From Microcebus murinus (lineage: Eukaryota; Chordata; Mammalia; Primates; Cheirogaleidae), in contig NC_134117.1 of the NCBI RefSeq assembly GCF_040939455.1, positions 23,925,501-23,989,500 of the forward strand: 64,000 nt of DNA, given 5' to 3'. How positions within the stretch are numbered: position 1 is the stretch's first letter; each line of letters starts with the position of its first letter. The translations under genes were made by a program, and so were the position numbers. A model generated the notes under the pieces. It was not told the origin of the DNA. It saw only the letters and a list, made by a program, of their open reading frames with translations, and made no database searches. Below, piece by piece: positions 51,091 to 63,668 of this stretch.

Positions 51091-52468
51091 AAGCCCATTT
51101 TTCTCCACAACGTCCTTTAACTGCTGGGAGCAGCTGGGAATGTGACTCCAGGAAACAGGGAAGTGGCCAAGAGGTGGCCCTTGTTCTTGGCCACCCCCAC
51201 CCCTTTCAGGATCCACAGAAAGGGGATCCTCCTGCTGCTCTGGAGGCCACCAGCAGAGGGGGTCGGGGGTGCTCACCCTTGCAACAAAAGGAGGAGGCTG
51301 GGAGGCTGTGGCAGTTTGGGCTCTGGCCCAGGTCAGCTGCCTCCATCCCCACCCTGGGCTCAACAGCCCTGAAAGCCTACCGAGCCTGCTGGAGGGGGAG
51401 GAAAAGGGCGCACTACAGGACAGACACACGGACTCTGCCCACAGACAGGCTCCCTTGGCCTTGTCCATGGAATGCATATTCCTGAGACTGGACAGACCTG
51501 GCCCATATGGGAGAGGATACCCCATGCCAGGGTGCAAGGCTTGGCACTAGCTGCTGGCCTTTCAGCCAGGTACCCTTGTGTAGGGCACAAGCTGACAGCC
51601 ATGCTTGGTGGCCCTGCCTATTGCACTAGCCGACCCTTCCCTGGGCCTGGCTCTTAATACTCCCCCCATTGACAGCCCCAATGGGACCACTTGCCCTGGG
51701 GCGTTAGAGCCCAGCAGCCTCCCTTCCTTAGTCTCCCTTGCTGCCAAGAGGTCAGAATCACGTAGAATCTAGAATCGTGCCAGCACACCAGCCCCTAGCC
51801 TGCTCGGATTCCCTCTGGGGACACAGAGCAAGCCTGATCAGGGGCTCCTCTGGGGCCTCCAGAAGACAGGGCCAAAGCAGTTTTTCTGTCTGAATGCTAC
51901 AGATGACTTTGGAAAGAAGGGGCTAAGAAGCTTTGATCTGTAAGCAATAGCCCCTCCTGGGATCAAGGGACCTGGCTCAGCACAGCTCTCTCCTCTCCTC
52001 CCCCAGCTCCTACAGGGATTCACCTGAATGTCACCCTGCCTCACTCCCTGGACCCCGTTCCCACCCAAGACCTCGCGATTTGACAGAGTGGCGGATTGGG
52101 AGAAGAAAAAGAGGGAGGATGGGTTGGGATGCTGATCCAAGCAGGGGGAGGTGTCTGCACAGCTGCAGGCAGCCCCCACCCCAGGCCATGAATGGGCACG
52201 GCACCCTCTCCCGCCTGCCACTGCTCCCGAGAGACAGTTGGTCCTAATGAACGCTAAGCAGGCAGGGCAGCTGTGTGCGTTATCCATATGCATGGGGAGG
52301 TGTACGCTCATCCCCATAGCCCGCCCCACCCTGCAGCTGCTGCAGTCCCCAATGCCAGGAGGGTGAGTGGGCACCAGGGCCCAAGCTCCCCGTTGGCCCC
52401 TCTTCTCCCAGCCCTCCCTCCCCAGCCCACGCCCACAGCCTTCACTTGACCCATTTTGGAGGCAGAAG

Positions 52469-52499
52469 TTTGTGTGTGTGTGTGAGAGAGAGAGAAAGG
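52469..52499. repeat. (TG)n(AG)n microsatellite
   Basis: About 15 bases of TG followed by GAGAGAGAGA. Confidence 0.85.
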
Positions 52500-52864
52500 A
52501 AGAGTGTGCACACATCATTTCCCCAGTTGGTGCTTTTGATTTCCTCTGAAGCATCTTGATTGCGGATGTACAATGGCATCTTGCTGCCAGTGCTCCCTCA
52601 GCAGCTTCTGGCTCTGCGCCGCCTCCTCCCTGGAGCCGGGATTTTCTGCTGACTCCAGGGCCCATGGCTAGCGGGCAGAAAGGGAGAAGGCTAGTGCCAG
52701 GCTTCCACCCGAGCAATGGGACCTAGAGGCTCCTTGGGCTGGGTTCAGTCTGCACGCTGCACCCCACCTCTTCTCTCACTTGGACCCCCCCCCACTGCCT
52801 CCCAGCTGGCCACATGGTCTCCCCCTGCATGGGGAGAGACCCTTAAGGGTTAGAGCCATTGTCC

Positions 52865-54235
<1,371 letters not shown>

Positions 54236-54376
54236 ACAGGCACTGTGCTAGGCTCCAAAAATATCAAAGATGACTAATATTTCATGTCCTCCAGGGACTC
54301 ACAGGCTAGTTGGACATTAAACTGTACAGCTTGCAACCTGACATGTAAACCACAATTAGTTAAAAGACCAAGTGAA

Positions 54377-54662
54377 GGCCAGGTGCAATGGCTCATGCCT
54401 GTTATCCTAGCACTGTGAGAGGCTGAGGCTGGAGGATCACTTGAGCTCAGGAGTTTGAGACCAGCCTTAGCAAAAGTGAGATCCCATCTCTACTAAAAAT
54501 AGAAAAAGTTAGTAGGCCGTGATGGTGCATGCCTGTAGTTCTGGCTACTTGGGAGACTGAGGCGGGGAGACTGGGGGAGGAGGATTGAGGTTGCTGTGAA
54601 CTAGGCTGATGCCATGGCACTCTAGCCTGGGCGACAGAGTGAGACTGTCTCAAAAAAAACAC
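54377..54662 (+). mobile_element. Old Alu
   Basis: 'ggccaggtgcaatggctcat' to 'gagactgtctcaaaaaaaa', diverged. A MIR-like scrap follows at 54715-54800. Confidence 0.85.
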
Positions 54663-56923
54663 AGAACACCAAATGAGAGAGCGAAGTGCATGGGAGTATG
54701 GTTGGCCCAAAGGAACATAAACATTGTGATAGCTACTGCTGCTTGAGCGCTGGCGATGCCAGCACCAGACCTGGCATTTCACATGTGTCATCTCATTACC
54801 GCTCAACCGCCCTCTGCAGAGGTGGAGGAAGGCTGCAGAGAGGTGAGACTTTGAGGTCGGGGAGACCTCCAGGCAGAGGGGTCAGCAGAGTCCAAAGCCA
54901 CTGGGTGTGGTACCACGTGGGCTGTTGCAGGACTAGATTTAAGCATATGGTTTGATGGGTGGAGCCTGGGGAGCTGCCACTGGTGGGGACGGCACTCAGT
55001 GTAGTTGGTGAGACCCTGCTAGGCCAGCAGCTCCCATTTGCATCCACGCCTGCTCAGTGCCCTGCAGCGGACACCCCACGGACAGTGTCTGATGACCTCC
55101 AGCTCGCAGCCGGGCATCCAGGGCATCGATATGTCCAATTACTCACTGCTGTTTTTCCCAGCGGGCCAGAAGCCCACATCACCCTTAACACCCGGTTCTT
55201 CCCCACCCACTGCCAGTTCCACTTCTGGTCTACAATTCTGAGATGCTGCCCATGCCCCCTCCAAGCCCCCATTCTATACAAGCTGCACAGCACCCCAGCC
55301 CATGTCACCCCCTTCTTGCCTCAACGTATATAATAAAAAATAACCTATGATACAGCACAGATGGGTTCTGTCTCAAGAAAGAGCCAATTATTGAAGATCT
55401 AGTGCAAGGAGAAGGCATAAATATCCCAGTTTGCTACAGATGAGGGGAATTAACCACACAGCAACAAAAGAAAACTGGTCTCCTGGGAAGGAAACATTCA
55501 AAGACCCCCCTACCCCCACCAGTGCAGAACTCTGGGATAAGTCCATTGCCAGCCATGGGGGATTTCGGGAAGCAGCCCTGAACTCTTGAAGGCATCCCTC
55601 ACTCTAGGGGTGTGATTCCTACGCACTGTGGAGAGTATGGTAGAGACCAGAGCTCTATCCATCAGATTTCTATTTGTTATTTGGAAGAACTTGCACAGTG
55701 GAAGGGATGTCCTGAGGTTTCGAGCTGTCACTGGAAGAATTCCAGCAGAGACGGAATACAGCCTCCCTGGGGGGAAAAGCAAGAGTCTCTGGGGAGCAGG
55801 TGGAAGTGTGTGGAACTCGGGAAAAGACCAAAGCTGAAGGAAGAAACTGGTGTTCTTGGGCCAGCCTCCTTCCTGGTCCAGGCCTGTACCTTCTCACTTG
55901 TCACCATGAGCCCCTCAACCCCAGCTGCCTCTGCCCACACTCCAATCTGTTTCCCATTCCTCCCAGCCTCCAAAGAAGATTCTGGAATCTGAGCCCCAGA
56001 AGAGCCTGAACTGCAGGCTCTGTCCCAGCACTTCTACACAGAGTATAGGACAGGGGCAATCCAAGAGTCCCCTCAATTTCATTCCTTGGCCCCTTAACTC
56101 AAAGAAAAAACTCAGGATTCTAGAACCGGTACCAGAATCCTGGGTTCTGGAGAGGCCTGCTTCTAAAGCACCTCCAAGGAAGAGTTTTCCAAAACCATAC
56201 AGGGAGACTCACTTTAGAAGAGGGGCTAAGGTTTCTGTCCAGGGATACCCGGGAATCATGGTTCCACCTCCCTTCAGGCGCCCACTCTCAGTAAGGTCAC
56301 CGGTGCCTGGCTCCTATTTCTTTGTAAGCCTGGAGAGATAGGGTGGGTAGGGACATGTTCCTCCTGGCCCTCCTCCCCCAGAATTTACAGGATGCAGAGG
56401 CAGGGTAGGAATCCCCCAGGGGGTAGGTTGGGTCCTGAAGTTGCTAACTGGTTCTCCCCCACCCTCAGATGGGAGAAGATGAAGGTGTCTGAGGAAGGTT
56501 GTGGTGACAATGACAGAGTCTGAGTGGGTGGATGTGAATAGGGCCTGTAAGAACCCAGAAGAGAGGTTAGAATGTGGGGTCTCAGCTTGGAGAGAGGGGC
56601 CCCAACTCTGCGAGTCAGCAGTTCAGGGTGCCCCCAGGGTGCCCTTTGAAGCTGGGAGGGGGCTTTGATCTGAGGTCTGGTGCACTGGGAGAAGGGGTGG
56701 GGGAAGCCAACTGTCCCCCTGGCCTTCCCCCAGCCCCTCCTCGGCAGGAAGACTGTTTCCTGCAGTTGCAGGGGCACCCGACCCCCACCCCCCGCCTTGC
56801 AGCTGTTCCCCAGCTGCCTGGCCCCACCCGACAGACAGCTGGGAGAGAGGCTGAGAGAGGGGGCAGGGCAGGCCCAGCTGCTGAGCAGGGGGAGGGCAGC
56901 GACATGAAAGAGCTGGGGCCGGC

Positions 56924-56947
56924 GGGGGGGGGGGGGGGGGGGGGGGG
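56924..56947 (+). repeat. Poly-G tract (G24) in a GC-rich block
   Basis: 24 uninterrupted G bases followed by AGAGGGGCGGCGGGCGG. It is the core of a GC-rich, CpG-containing stretch at about 56600-57200. No gene was recognised; open frames here read through on both strands because of composition. Confidence 0.8.
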
Positions 56948-58193
56948 AGAGGGGCGGCGGGCGGAGGAAACCGCCCCCCCCACTCCCCTGGCGGTGGCCT
57001 CCCTGCAGGCTCGGCACATCTGGGCCACAGGAGCCGCCGCCTGGCCTGTGGGGCAAGGAGCCGCGGTCGATCTCCCGCCCCGCCCTTCCCGGAAAGGCAG
57101 GTGTGATGGGCTGAGGACGCAGGGCGCTGGAGGCGGCCTGGGCTGGGGGTGTGCGCAGGGCATGCACCTGGGGGCGGCCACGCCTTCAGGGCGGACAAGG
57201 CCCTCAAATGCCTTCTTGAGTAGGCCTTTGTCCCCCCGCAACTCTAGCTCTTTCTAGGCCTCTGCCCCTGCCCTTTTGGGAGGTGGGTGACAGCTGCTCC
57301 TACAAAGTCAGGGACAGCTGGGTGGCTGCTGCCCTGGCTGGCCAGGCAGCCTCCAGCCCACACTACTGGCAGCCATGGCTTCGCCTACAGCTGTGCCTGA
57401 GTGTGTCATTGCCAGGGGCAGCTTCAAGGATGGGGGCGAGCCTCGAACCCATCCCACCCGCCAGAACCTCCCCTCCCTATTTCAGTTGGATTGATGTACC
57501 TGGAGAAAGGACCCCCTTCCATCAGCCAAAACAAAATTAGGCCAAGTGGGAAGGAAATTAGGCAGCTTTCTCCGTCTTGGCTCCCAACTCTTGGCATGGG
57601 GGATGTCTCAGGGCTCTTGACAAACTGGAGAAAGGGAGGGTGAGACAGTAGCAGATGTGAGTGGCACTGTATCTGTCTAGAGGCTGGAGAGGCACTGTAC
57701 TCCAGCCATCTGCCCTGCCCTTCAGCCCTAAACAGGTGCAAACAAGTGGGGGCAGCTGTGGTCATACTGCTCCTGGCTCCAGCTCCCAGCCAAACCAGGG
57801 AGGGGGCGCAATGAAGCAAGGGCCCACCAGAGTCGTCCTCTACACCCACAGGAAGGGGCAGAGGCACTTAGCAAGACTCTGGTTTGGTCTGGCTAGCCCC
57901 AAAAGAGGGATGACTAGGGGCCCATGAGGCTTGCACCACTGGCATGGAACTTTACCCACAGGTTCCCTGCCTTGTCTTAGGCTTCCCGGGGTGGGACTTG
58001 ATTCTGCCCAGACAAGGGGACAGAGAACTAGGTACCCAGCAAAGGCTGCCCCTCCCGCTAGCATGGGAGGTCATGGGCTGCACTCCTCACAGATCTGCAA
58101 AGTGTCAGGCAGCAAACCAGAGAGCCAGGCCTTGGTGTGTCCCAGTCCCTTCTTGCCCAGGGGTCTCTGTGAGAGAGATCAGTCCCTCATGGC

Positions 58194-58325
58194 AGCACTT
58201 CTCAAACCCCAGGAAGTGTCAGAATCACCAAGAGCTCAAAATGCAAATTTATGGGCCTACCGGGAACCCTGCCTTTCCCACCAAGCCGGTTCACCCCAAA
58301 GGGGTGGGACATTTTTTTCATCCTC
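58194..58325. repeat. Probable hAT-type MITE relic
   Basis: 'cagcacttctcaaaccccag', 'gtcagaatcaccaagagctc' and 'aaatgcaaatttatgggcct' resemble the MER3/Charlie MITE group; only the left part is recognisable. Confidence 0.5.
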
Positions 58326-58469
58326 CTACCCCACCTCCACCCCTCTCAGGGCCAAAGCCTCAAGTCACCAAAGGAAGTATGGTGATTACAGGCCCCCACT
58401 CCCTATGGGGGCCAAGGCCCAGCTAGATTAAGTTTCAAGAGGACAGGGTCTGTTCTGCCCACGTGCCTG

Positions 58470-58525
58470 CAGCCCTGCACAGGGCCTGGCTCCTAGTACT
58501 CGCTCAATAAATATTTGTGGCCTGA
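58470..58525 (+). repeat. L2 3'-end fragment
   Basis: 'gcacagggcctggctcctag' and 'gctcaataaatatttgtggc' match the L2 3' end. The AATAAA here is part of the repeat, on the wrong strand for TRIM8. Confidence 0.6.
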
Positions 58526-58865
58526 AGGAGATAAACTCGGCAAGACTCACAGAAAGGTGTTTCTCCTTTGTCTGTCCCAGCAAAGAGCACTTTGGCAGAA
58601 CTTCAAAGAGATGCCAGGCCCCAGGTAGCATGGGGCTGGGCTCTGGAGGCCCTCAGCAAATATTTGCAAATGAACTCAAGTGGATGTAGTCAGTGCCGGA
58701 CTAGTTGATATTCACAGGCCTGGAACCAGAGGCCCAGGAAGGCAGAACAGAGGCAAGGAGGGCAGGAGTTTTCCTTAGAGGGCCCTCCCTCACACCAGTG
58801 CCTGAAGACCCGGGCCTCAGGATGCTGGGTAAGAGCGAGGCAGGGAGCGGGACTGAGCCATCATG

Positions 58866-58871
58866 TTTATT
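58866..58871 (-). terminator. TRIM8: Candidate TRIM8 poly(A) signal
   Basis: Minus-strand AATAAA about 945 bases after the TRIM8 stop. The assignment rests on distance only. Confidence 0.4.
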
Positions 58872-59054
58872 AGAAGGTTGGATTTCGGTGTGTGCTCTAG
58901 ACAGATTACAGAATAAATACCTGCGCCTTGAGAACAGGAAGTCCACGATTCATACAAAGTGCTCACTACAGGAAGTAGCTGTGTCAAAATCCAGGCAAGG
59001 ACACAAATCAGGGCAGCCCCTCCTCCCTGCTGACCTCAACAAGGGCTGTGCTAT

Positions 59055-59113
59055 TGTTTTTTATTTTATTATTTCATTTATTTCTCTTTATTATTATTAA
59101 TATTATTATTATT
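59055..59113. repeat. AT-rich (TTA)n low-complexity tract in TRIM8 3'UTR
   Basis: Runs of TTATT and (TATTAT)n. It contains several minus-strand AATAAA-like words and AATAA-rich sequence. Confidence 0.8.
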
Positions 59114-59812
59114 TGCTTTTGCTGTGGTCACTATCATTGGCAAAGTTCCTTTTCCCCTTTCCTGGACATAGGGTTCCTGCCTTTAAAAGATTCCACTCTG
59201 AGGCTGAAGGTGCCAAAAGCTGCTTGAGAAGTGGCCTTGAACTCCGTCTGGGAAGATGGTGAGGAGAAGGAAGCAGGAGAAATCATTCTTGGTTTAAAAA
59301 AATTACAAAAACAAAAACAAAAGTCCCACAATCTACAGGTCATTCCTTACTTGACCAGTGATCAAACTGCCCAAAAGAAAAGGGAGAGGAGAAATAGGCC
59401 CTTGGGCTTGGGCCTTCCTCCTGGGTGAGGTGAGAAGGGCTGGGCCCTCCAGAGCTGGAGCAGAAGCTGAGGCTCCTTCCAGCCATGGGAACGTAGGGGA
59501 AGGAGAAGAAAAAGGAGAGACAGAGAGAGAGCTCAGTGTCTTGAGACAGACACTTTCCCAACTCCAGGGCCACCTGCAGCCCCAGCCCAGGCCAGCTCCC
59601 ACTGTCACCTCTGTGTCCAGGAGATTCATAATAAAAATAAAAATCAAAAACAAAGCGAAAACCAAAACAAAATCCAAAAGGAAAAGACCTGGGGAAATGG
59701 AAGAAGAGGGAAGAGGAAGGTAGAAGGGCATGTCTCTGGATACATAATCCCCGAGCCACAGGGGGCTGGCAGGGAGGTCCCCCAGTGCCATACCGCCCGC
59801 ATGGCCGTGGTG

Positions 59813-60420
59813 TTAGCTCGTCACGTAGTGCTTGGTGGACGGCTGCCCGTACACCCTGTAGAAATCCTGGTGGCCAGGCTGCTGGGAGGCGTCGAGCCAG
59901 TCTCTGACTGCCAGGCCAGGAAGGGACTGGGGGACGGAGGGTGTAGGCGGGAGCGGGTGTGAGTACTCCTGCGAGGGCACTGTCCAGGGGAAGTGGCCGG
60001 AGCGGGGGTAGGGCTGGTGGCCGCCATGGTTGGCCACGGAAGAACAGTAGCAGTTGTCCACAGAACAGACGAGAATCTTGCGGCCGCCATACTGGGGGAG
60101 CATGGGCTGCTGGGCGGCAGAGCCATTGGGATACTGCGACGGAGGGAACACAGGACTTGAGTGCACTGGTTGGGCGCCGCCCGGCAGGGCCACCAAGTGC
60201 TGCGTGGAGCTGCAGGGCCCCAGGGGCTGCCCAGATTGGCCCTCGCCGCTGGCTGTGCCCGCCGCCCCATACTGGCCGCCCACAGGGCCTGACGACGTCT
60301 CTAGGAAACTGGCCTCAGGGAAGGCTGTTGAGTGCTTGCGCTTTTCCGCCCCAGAGTTGCTCACGCCACAAGGGTACAGGGGGACACTCTGCAGGAAGGG
60401 CACCGGCGTGCTGAAGGGGC
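59813..60420 (-). CDS. TRIM8: TRIM8 terminal coding exon 6
   Basis: 608 bases starting after acceptor CTCCACAG| and ending in TAA at 59815-59813. It encodes PFSTPVPFLQSVPLYPCGV, a long low-complexity Pro/Gly/Ser/Gln region, and the TRIM8 end QPSTKHYVTS. It has no PRY-SPRY domain, as expected for TRIM8 (class V). The exon is GC-rich relative to its flanks. Confidence 0.96.
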
Positions 60421-62498
60421 CTGTGGAGAGTTTGGAGCAAAAGTCACCAAAGCTCCCACCCCAAGAAACTCAGGCCTCCTCCTCCCTGCATCTATAGAAC
60501 CAAGCATGTTACATCTCAGGTAATGCCCACTCCTCCATTAGGAGGTAGAGATGTTATTATTCCCATTTTACAGCTGAAGAAACTGAGGCTCTGGGAGGTA
60601 ACATTGCTTGCCCAAAGTCCCAAAGCTAGAAGTGGCAAAGCCAGGATGTAAGGAAAGCTCTACCTAACTAGGCCATGCTGCCTCTTAGATGGAAGGCTCT
60701 GGCATTACCCCTGCCCAAAGGGCTCTCTCTCCCTTCAATGGAAGATCCCACCCTCACCTTCTAGCATCTTCCGCAGCTGCTTCTCCTTCTTGGCCACCTC
60801 GTTCAGGAAGAGCTTGGAGTTCAGGTGGCCGATCTTAGGGGGAGAAAGGCTGCTGCCCGTGCAGGTCTGGGTCCTGGGGGCAGTGGACGGGGCATCTGCT
60901 GTGAGGAGGTATCACCAGTGAGCCCGCCCTACCTCCCCGCTGTGGGCCTGGCCCTCCCCGCTCACCCCAGACGTGTTCCCCTGAGGGCTGGGGGCCATCT
61001 GCTCACCTGTCCATCAGGATTTTCACAGACTTGGTGTTCTGTGGGGAGAGAAAAGGGACAGTCAGTAGAAAAAGCAGCACCGGAAGAGGGGAAGACAGAA
61101 GCTACCCCCCCCCACTCCCCAGGCAGTGCTGACCCTCTCATTCTGGCCAGAGTGTGGCCGCGGGTGGGGTGGCCAGTTTTGGAAGACAAGAATAGCTAAC
61201 GTTTCCCGAGCACTTGCTGTGCAATCTACACTATTATAAGTGCTTTCCGTGCATCCACACAGAATCATTTCATCTATACGCCTCCCCCAGGAGGAGGCTC
61301 CCCAGGCCTGTAAGCTCTTAGCTGAAGTCTTTGGGGCCAGATGTGTTTTGGAATTTGAAAGGAGAACATGGTGCCTGTACCATATAGTACATATCATCCC
61401 CAGCAAGACACCACAGTCCAATACAGCAACATTTCTGCAGCAAAATGTTTGAATTTTCATACCAAGTCAGATAAATACAGACCAAATTATCCAACATCAG
61501 TTCAGGTCAACTTTTGCTGTTAAGATATGAGTTGCTGAAATTTTATTCTGTTAATTTTCAGAGATTTTTAAAAGTTGGAACTGTGGACAAGGTAGTAGAT
61601 CTGTATTACCAACTCTACTTTGTAGGTGAGGAACAAGGCACAGGCTGCATCTAGGACTTGCCCAAGGTTACGGAGCTTATAAGAGCCCGAGGGTGTATTT
61701 GAACCCACTCGCACTGGCTCCAAAGCCAAGGGCATGTGCACACACTGGTGGGAGTAATTTGGTGGGGGAGGAGAGAACTGCAGACCCCCATTTTGGAATG
61801 GCGCTCTAGGTCCCACCGTCCTGGTCTGGGCCCAGCCCACCTTCATAAAGCTGACATCCTCCGTCTTGTCGAAGAGCAGCTGCAGGGAGCCGAGCAGTTT
61901 CTTGGCCTCCTGCATGCGTTCCCCGAGGTGCAGCGCCTGCGCCGCGTTCTCGCTGCAGAACTTGGCCTGGGCCTTGTCCAGGACCTCCACCGTCTGTCGC
62001 AGGTCCTCATCCAGTAGCTGGTGCAGCTTCTCGTACTGCAGTCGAACTTCCTCCTTCAGCTGGCTCACTTTCTCCTGCAGGAACAGGGGCAAGAGTGGGC
62101 AGGCAGGTGAGCATTGGGGACTCTGGCTCCCGCCCCTACCTGTGTCACATCCTGTGAGACCCCAAGTGCCCGGGCTGCCCCAGGCTCCTGAGGGAAAGGT
62201 CTGATCTCCCAGTTTCCCATTGGTAACACACAGCACTGTGCCAGTCACTCCTGGCACCAGTGGGGGCTCATTCACGGACAGTTCACTGAATGACTGACAG
62301 AGGGATTCTGACAGACCACACAGTAAATCATTAGGAGAAAACTCACTGGAAGCCCCGCACTGAGCCGCCCCCACCCCATACCACGGGCGTAGGCTCAGCT
62401 ACCTCCACCAGGCGCTTGTCCGACTCAAGTTTGTACAGCTGGTCCTCGATGTCCTGCTCTCGCTCCTCCAGCCGGTCCTGCTGCTTCATCAGCATCTT
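59813..62498 (-). CDS. TRIM8: TRIM8, tripartite motif-containing 8, coding exons 2-6 (partial, 5' end outside window)
   Basis: Seen: five minus-strand exons (62498-62403, 62074-61841, 61038-61007, 60873-60758, 60420-59813) with GT/AG borders. They join in frame to 361 codons plus TAA. The protein begins KMLMKQQDRLEEREQDIEDQ, continues through a charged coiled-coil (LKEEVRLQYEKLHQLLDEDL), and ends in a Pro/Ser/Gln-rich tail with SVDNCYCSS and terminal YGQPSTKHYVTS, which I recognise as TRIM8. The human protein is about 551 residues, so the missing first coding exon should hold about 190 residues with the RING and B-boxes. Known: TRIM8 is a RING E3 ligase that modulates STAT/SOCS1, NF-kB and p53 signalling, and truncations in its last exon cause a human neuro-renal syndrome. 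No break was seen. It is convergent with ARL3. Confidence 0.95.
60530..60695 (-). repeat. MIR in TRIM8 intron 5
   Basis: 'tcccattttacagctgaaga' and 'ttgcttgcccaaagtcccaa', ending only about 60 bp from exon 5. Confidence 0.8.
60758..60873 (-). CDS. TRIM8: TRIM8 coding exon 5
   Basis: 116 bases. The first G completes Arg; then 38 codons (TQTCTGSSLSPPKIGHLNSK and on to KQLRKMLE) plus one base. Acceptor CTGCCCCCAG| and donor AGAAG|GTGAGG. An upstream AG (CCTCCTCACAG near 60900) is a weaker alternative acceptor that would add in-frame or out-of-frame residues absent from the known protein. Confidence 0.93.
61007..61038 (-). CDS. TRIM8: TRIM8 coding exon 4 (32-nt micro-exon)
   Basis: Only 32 bases: NTKSVKILMD plus two bases of an Arg codon. 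Acceptor CCCCACAG| and donor ACAG|GTGAGC. The protein segment NTKSVKILMDRTQTC matches TRIM8 as I remember it, which fixes this small exon. Its length is not a multiple of three. Confidence 0.93.
61195..61290 (-). repeat. MIR fragment in TRIM8 intron 3
   Basis: 'gagcacttgctgtgcaatct' and 'aagtgctttccgtgcatcca'. Confidence 0.6.
61585..61740 (-). repeat. MIR in TRIM8 intron 3
   Basis: 'ggacttgcccaaggttacgg' and 'tgtatttgaacccactcgca'. Confidence 0.7.
61841..62074 (-). CDS. TRIM8: TRIM8 coding exon 3
   Basis: 78 codons, acceptor TTCCTGCAG| and donor ATGAAG|GTGGGC. It encodes the main coiled-coil with heptad-like Leu/Val spacing (EKVSQLKEEVRL, LDEDLRQTVEVLDKAQ), ending LLFDKTEDVSFMK. Confidence 0.95.
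62403..62498 (-). CDS. TRIM8: TRIM8 coding exon 2
   Basis: 32 codons between acceptor CCCTGCAG| and donor GTGGAG|GTAGCT. The highly charged KQQDRLEEREQDIED segment is the start of the coiled-coil. Confidence 0.94.
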
Positions 62499-62784
62499 CT
62501 GCAGGGACAGTTGGGGGAGGGGGTGTCAGAGGGGCTGAAGCTCCAACCCTTCCCAAGCATGGGTGGGCACCAGCTTTCCCTCCATACGACAGACTCATCC
62601 TACAGATCCTTGGACCTAGATGGCCTAAAATCCCTGCCACCAGCCCCATCTGGCCCCCACGCAATCCCACAGGGTTGCTGAGAGCTGCCTGGCCAGCCTG
62701 TTCCCAGCAAGGGAAGCCTGGAATAGCTCCCCACACGTACTTACACCATGAGCTTTCTGAGGGCAGGGTTGTGCCGGCTTCTGT

Positions 62785-62945
62785 TCTACACGCTTTTCCT
62801 GTACAGACTTATCCAATCAGCCCAGTAATGCCATAAGGTGAGCACTATTATTACCCTCATTTCACAGAAGAGGAAACTGAGGCCTAGATAGGTTAAGTAA
62901 CTTGTCCAAAGCCACACAGCTAGTAAATAGTAGAGTTGGGCTACA
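62785..62945 (-). repeat. MIR in TRIM8 intron 1
   Basis: 'ctcatttcacagaagaggaa', 'taagtaacttgtccaaagcc' and 'acacagctagtaaatagtag', well preserved. Confidence 0.85.
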
Positions 62946-63139
62946 AATGCAGTGACCTGGCAGCAGGGTCTGTGCTGACCCAGGCCGTGCTGCCTTCCTT
63001 TGTGGAGCAGCCTCACAGGCAGAGGGTCAAATCACATTCTGAGCCACATGGGCCCTCCAGCCCAGTCCAGAGATCTCACCTCATACTTATATACAGTATG
63101 GCCTCTCTCCTCCCAGCCTCTCCATCCCTCTTGACCTCC

Positions 63140-63475
63140 TCTCTCTCAGACATACCTCTTCAAACAGGGTCTCTCCCCTGCTCAAGAACCCTCCATGACT
63201 CGCTCCTGTCAAATGCTTTAACATGGCAATGAAGGCTTTTTCACACCCTGACTCTTTCAACCAAGTGGGCTGGTGTCACTCTCTGCATGTAAACACCCTG
63301 CACTCTGTGTATGTTTTTCTGCAGCCCACAGAGACCCTCCCTCCCCTTGTCTATCCTTCAAGGCCTAACTTAAGTCCCTCTCCTCTAGGAAACTTTCCAT
63401 GACTCCTGCTCTGAGTCTGTGTAGGCCTCTCCCTGTCCTGGCCACAGGGTAGGGCTGTCACATTCTGCCCTCCCT
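63140..63475 (+). repeat. L2 LINE fragment
   Basis: 'ctgctcaagaaccctccatg', 'atccttcaaggcctaactta' and 'aggaaactttccatgactcc' are L2 3' region wording. Confidence 0.7.
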
Positions 63476-63481
63476 CTGTAG

Positions 63482-63668
63482 CTGTGCTGTCCAATATGGT
63501 AGCCATTAGTCACAATTGGCCATTTAAATTCAAGTTAATTAAAAATAAATCAAATTAAACATCAGTTCCTCAGTTGCACCAGCCTTAACTCAAGTGCTCA
63601 ATAGCTACACATAGCTAGTATCAGACACTACAACTCCAAAACATTACCATCACTGTAGAGGTTCTATT
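63482..63668. mobile_element. MER5A DNA-transposon MITE
   Basis: 'ctgtgctgtccaatatggta' at the left end, 'caagtgctcaatagctacac' in the right half, and 'aagttaattaaaaataaatc' between. This is the hAT-Charlie MER5A consensus in order; non-coding. Confidence 0.85.

Larger units (their letters stand above)
58845..59812 (-). other. TRIM8: TRIM8 3' untranslated region (probable extent)
   Basis: Minus-strand sequence after the TAA with no other supported gene. A minus AATAAA (plus-strand TTTATT at 58866-58871) would end transcripts near 58845, giving about 1 kb of UTR. Several other TTTATT copies occur in the AT/TTA-rich stretch at 59055-59113 and could be used instead. Confidence 0.5.

Noticed and set aside
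51838..52716. 292-codon open frame, minus strand
   Set aside because: It lies in a GC-rich intergenic stretch, crosses a TG/AG microsatellite (which it reads as His-Thr/Ser-Leu repeats), overlaps other chance frames and shows no domain or splice context.
56385..57257. Long open frames on both strands (up to 260 codons)
   Set aside because: They overlap each other in several frames and pass through the G24 tract, giving poly-Gly or poly-Pro. This is an effect of GC content and stop-codon scarcity.
58504..58509. Plus-strand AATAAA near 58.5 kb
   Set aside because: It is on the wrong strand for TRIM8 and belongs to an L2 3' end.
59813..60414. Plus-strand open frames opposite the TRIM8 last exon (59959-60414, 60054-60497)
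   Set aside because: They are antisense shadows of the GC-rich TRIM8 coding exon.
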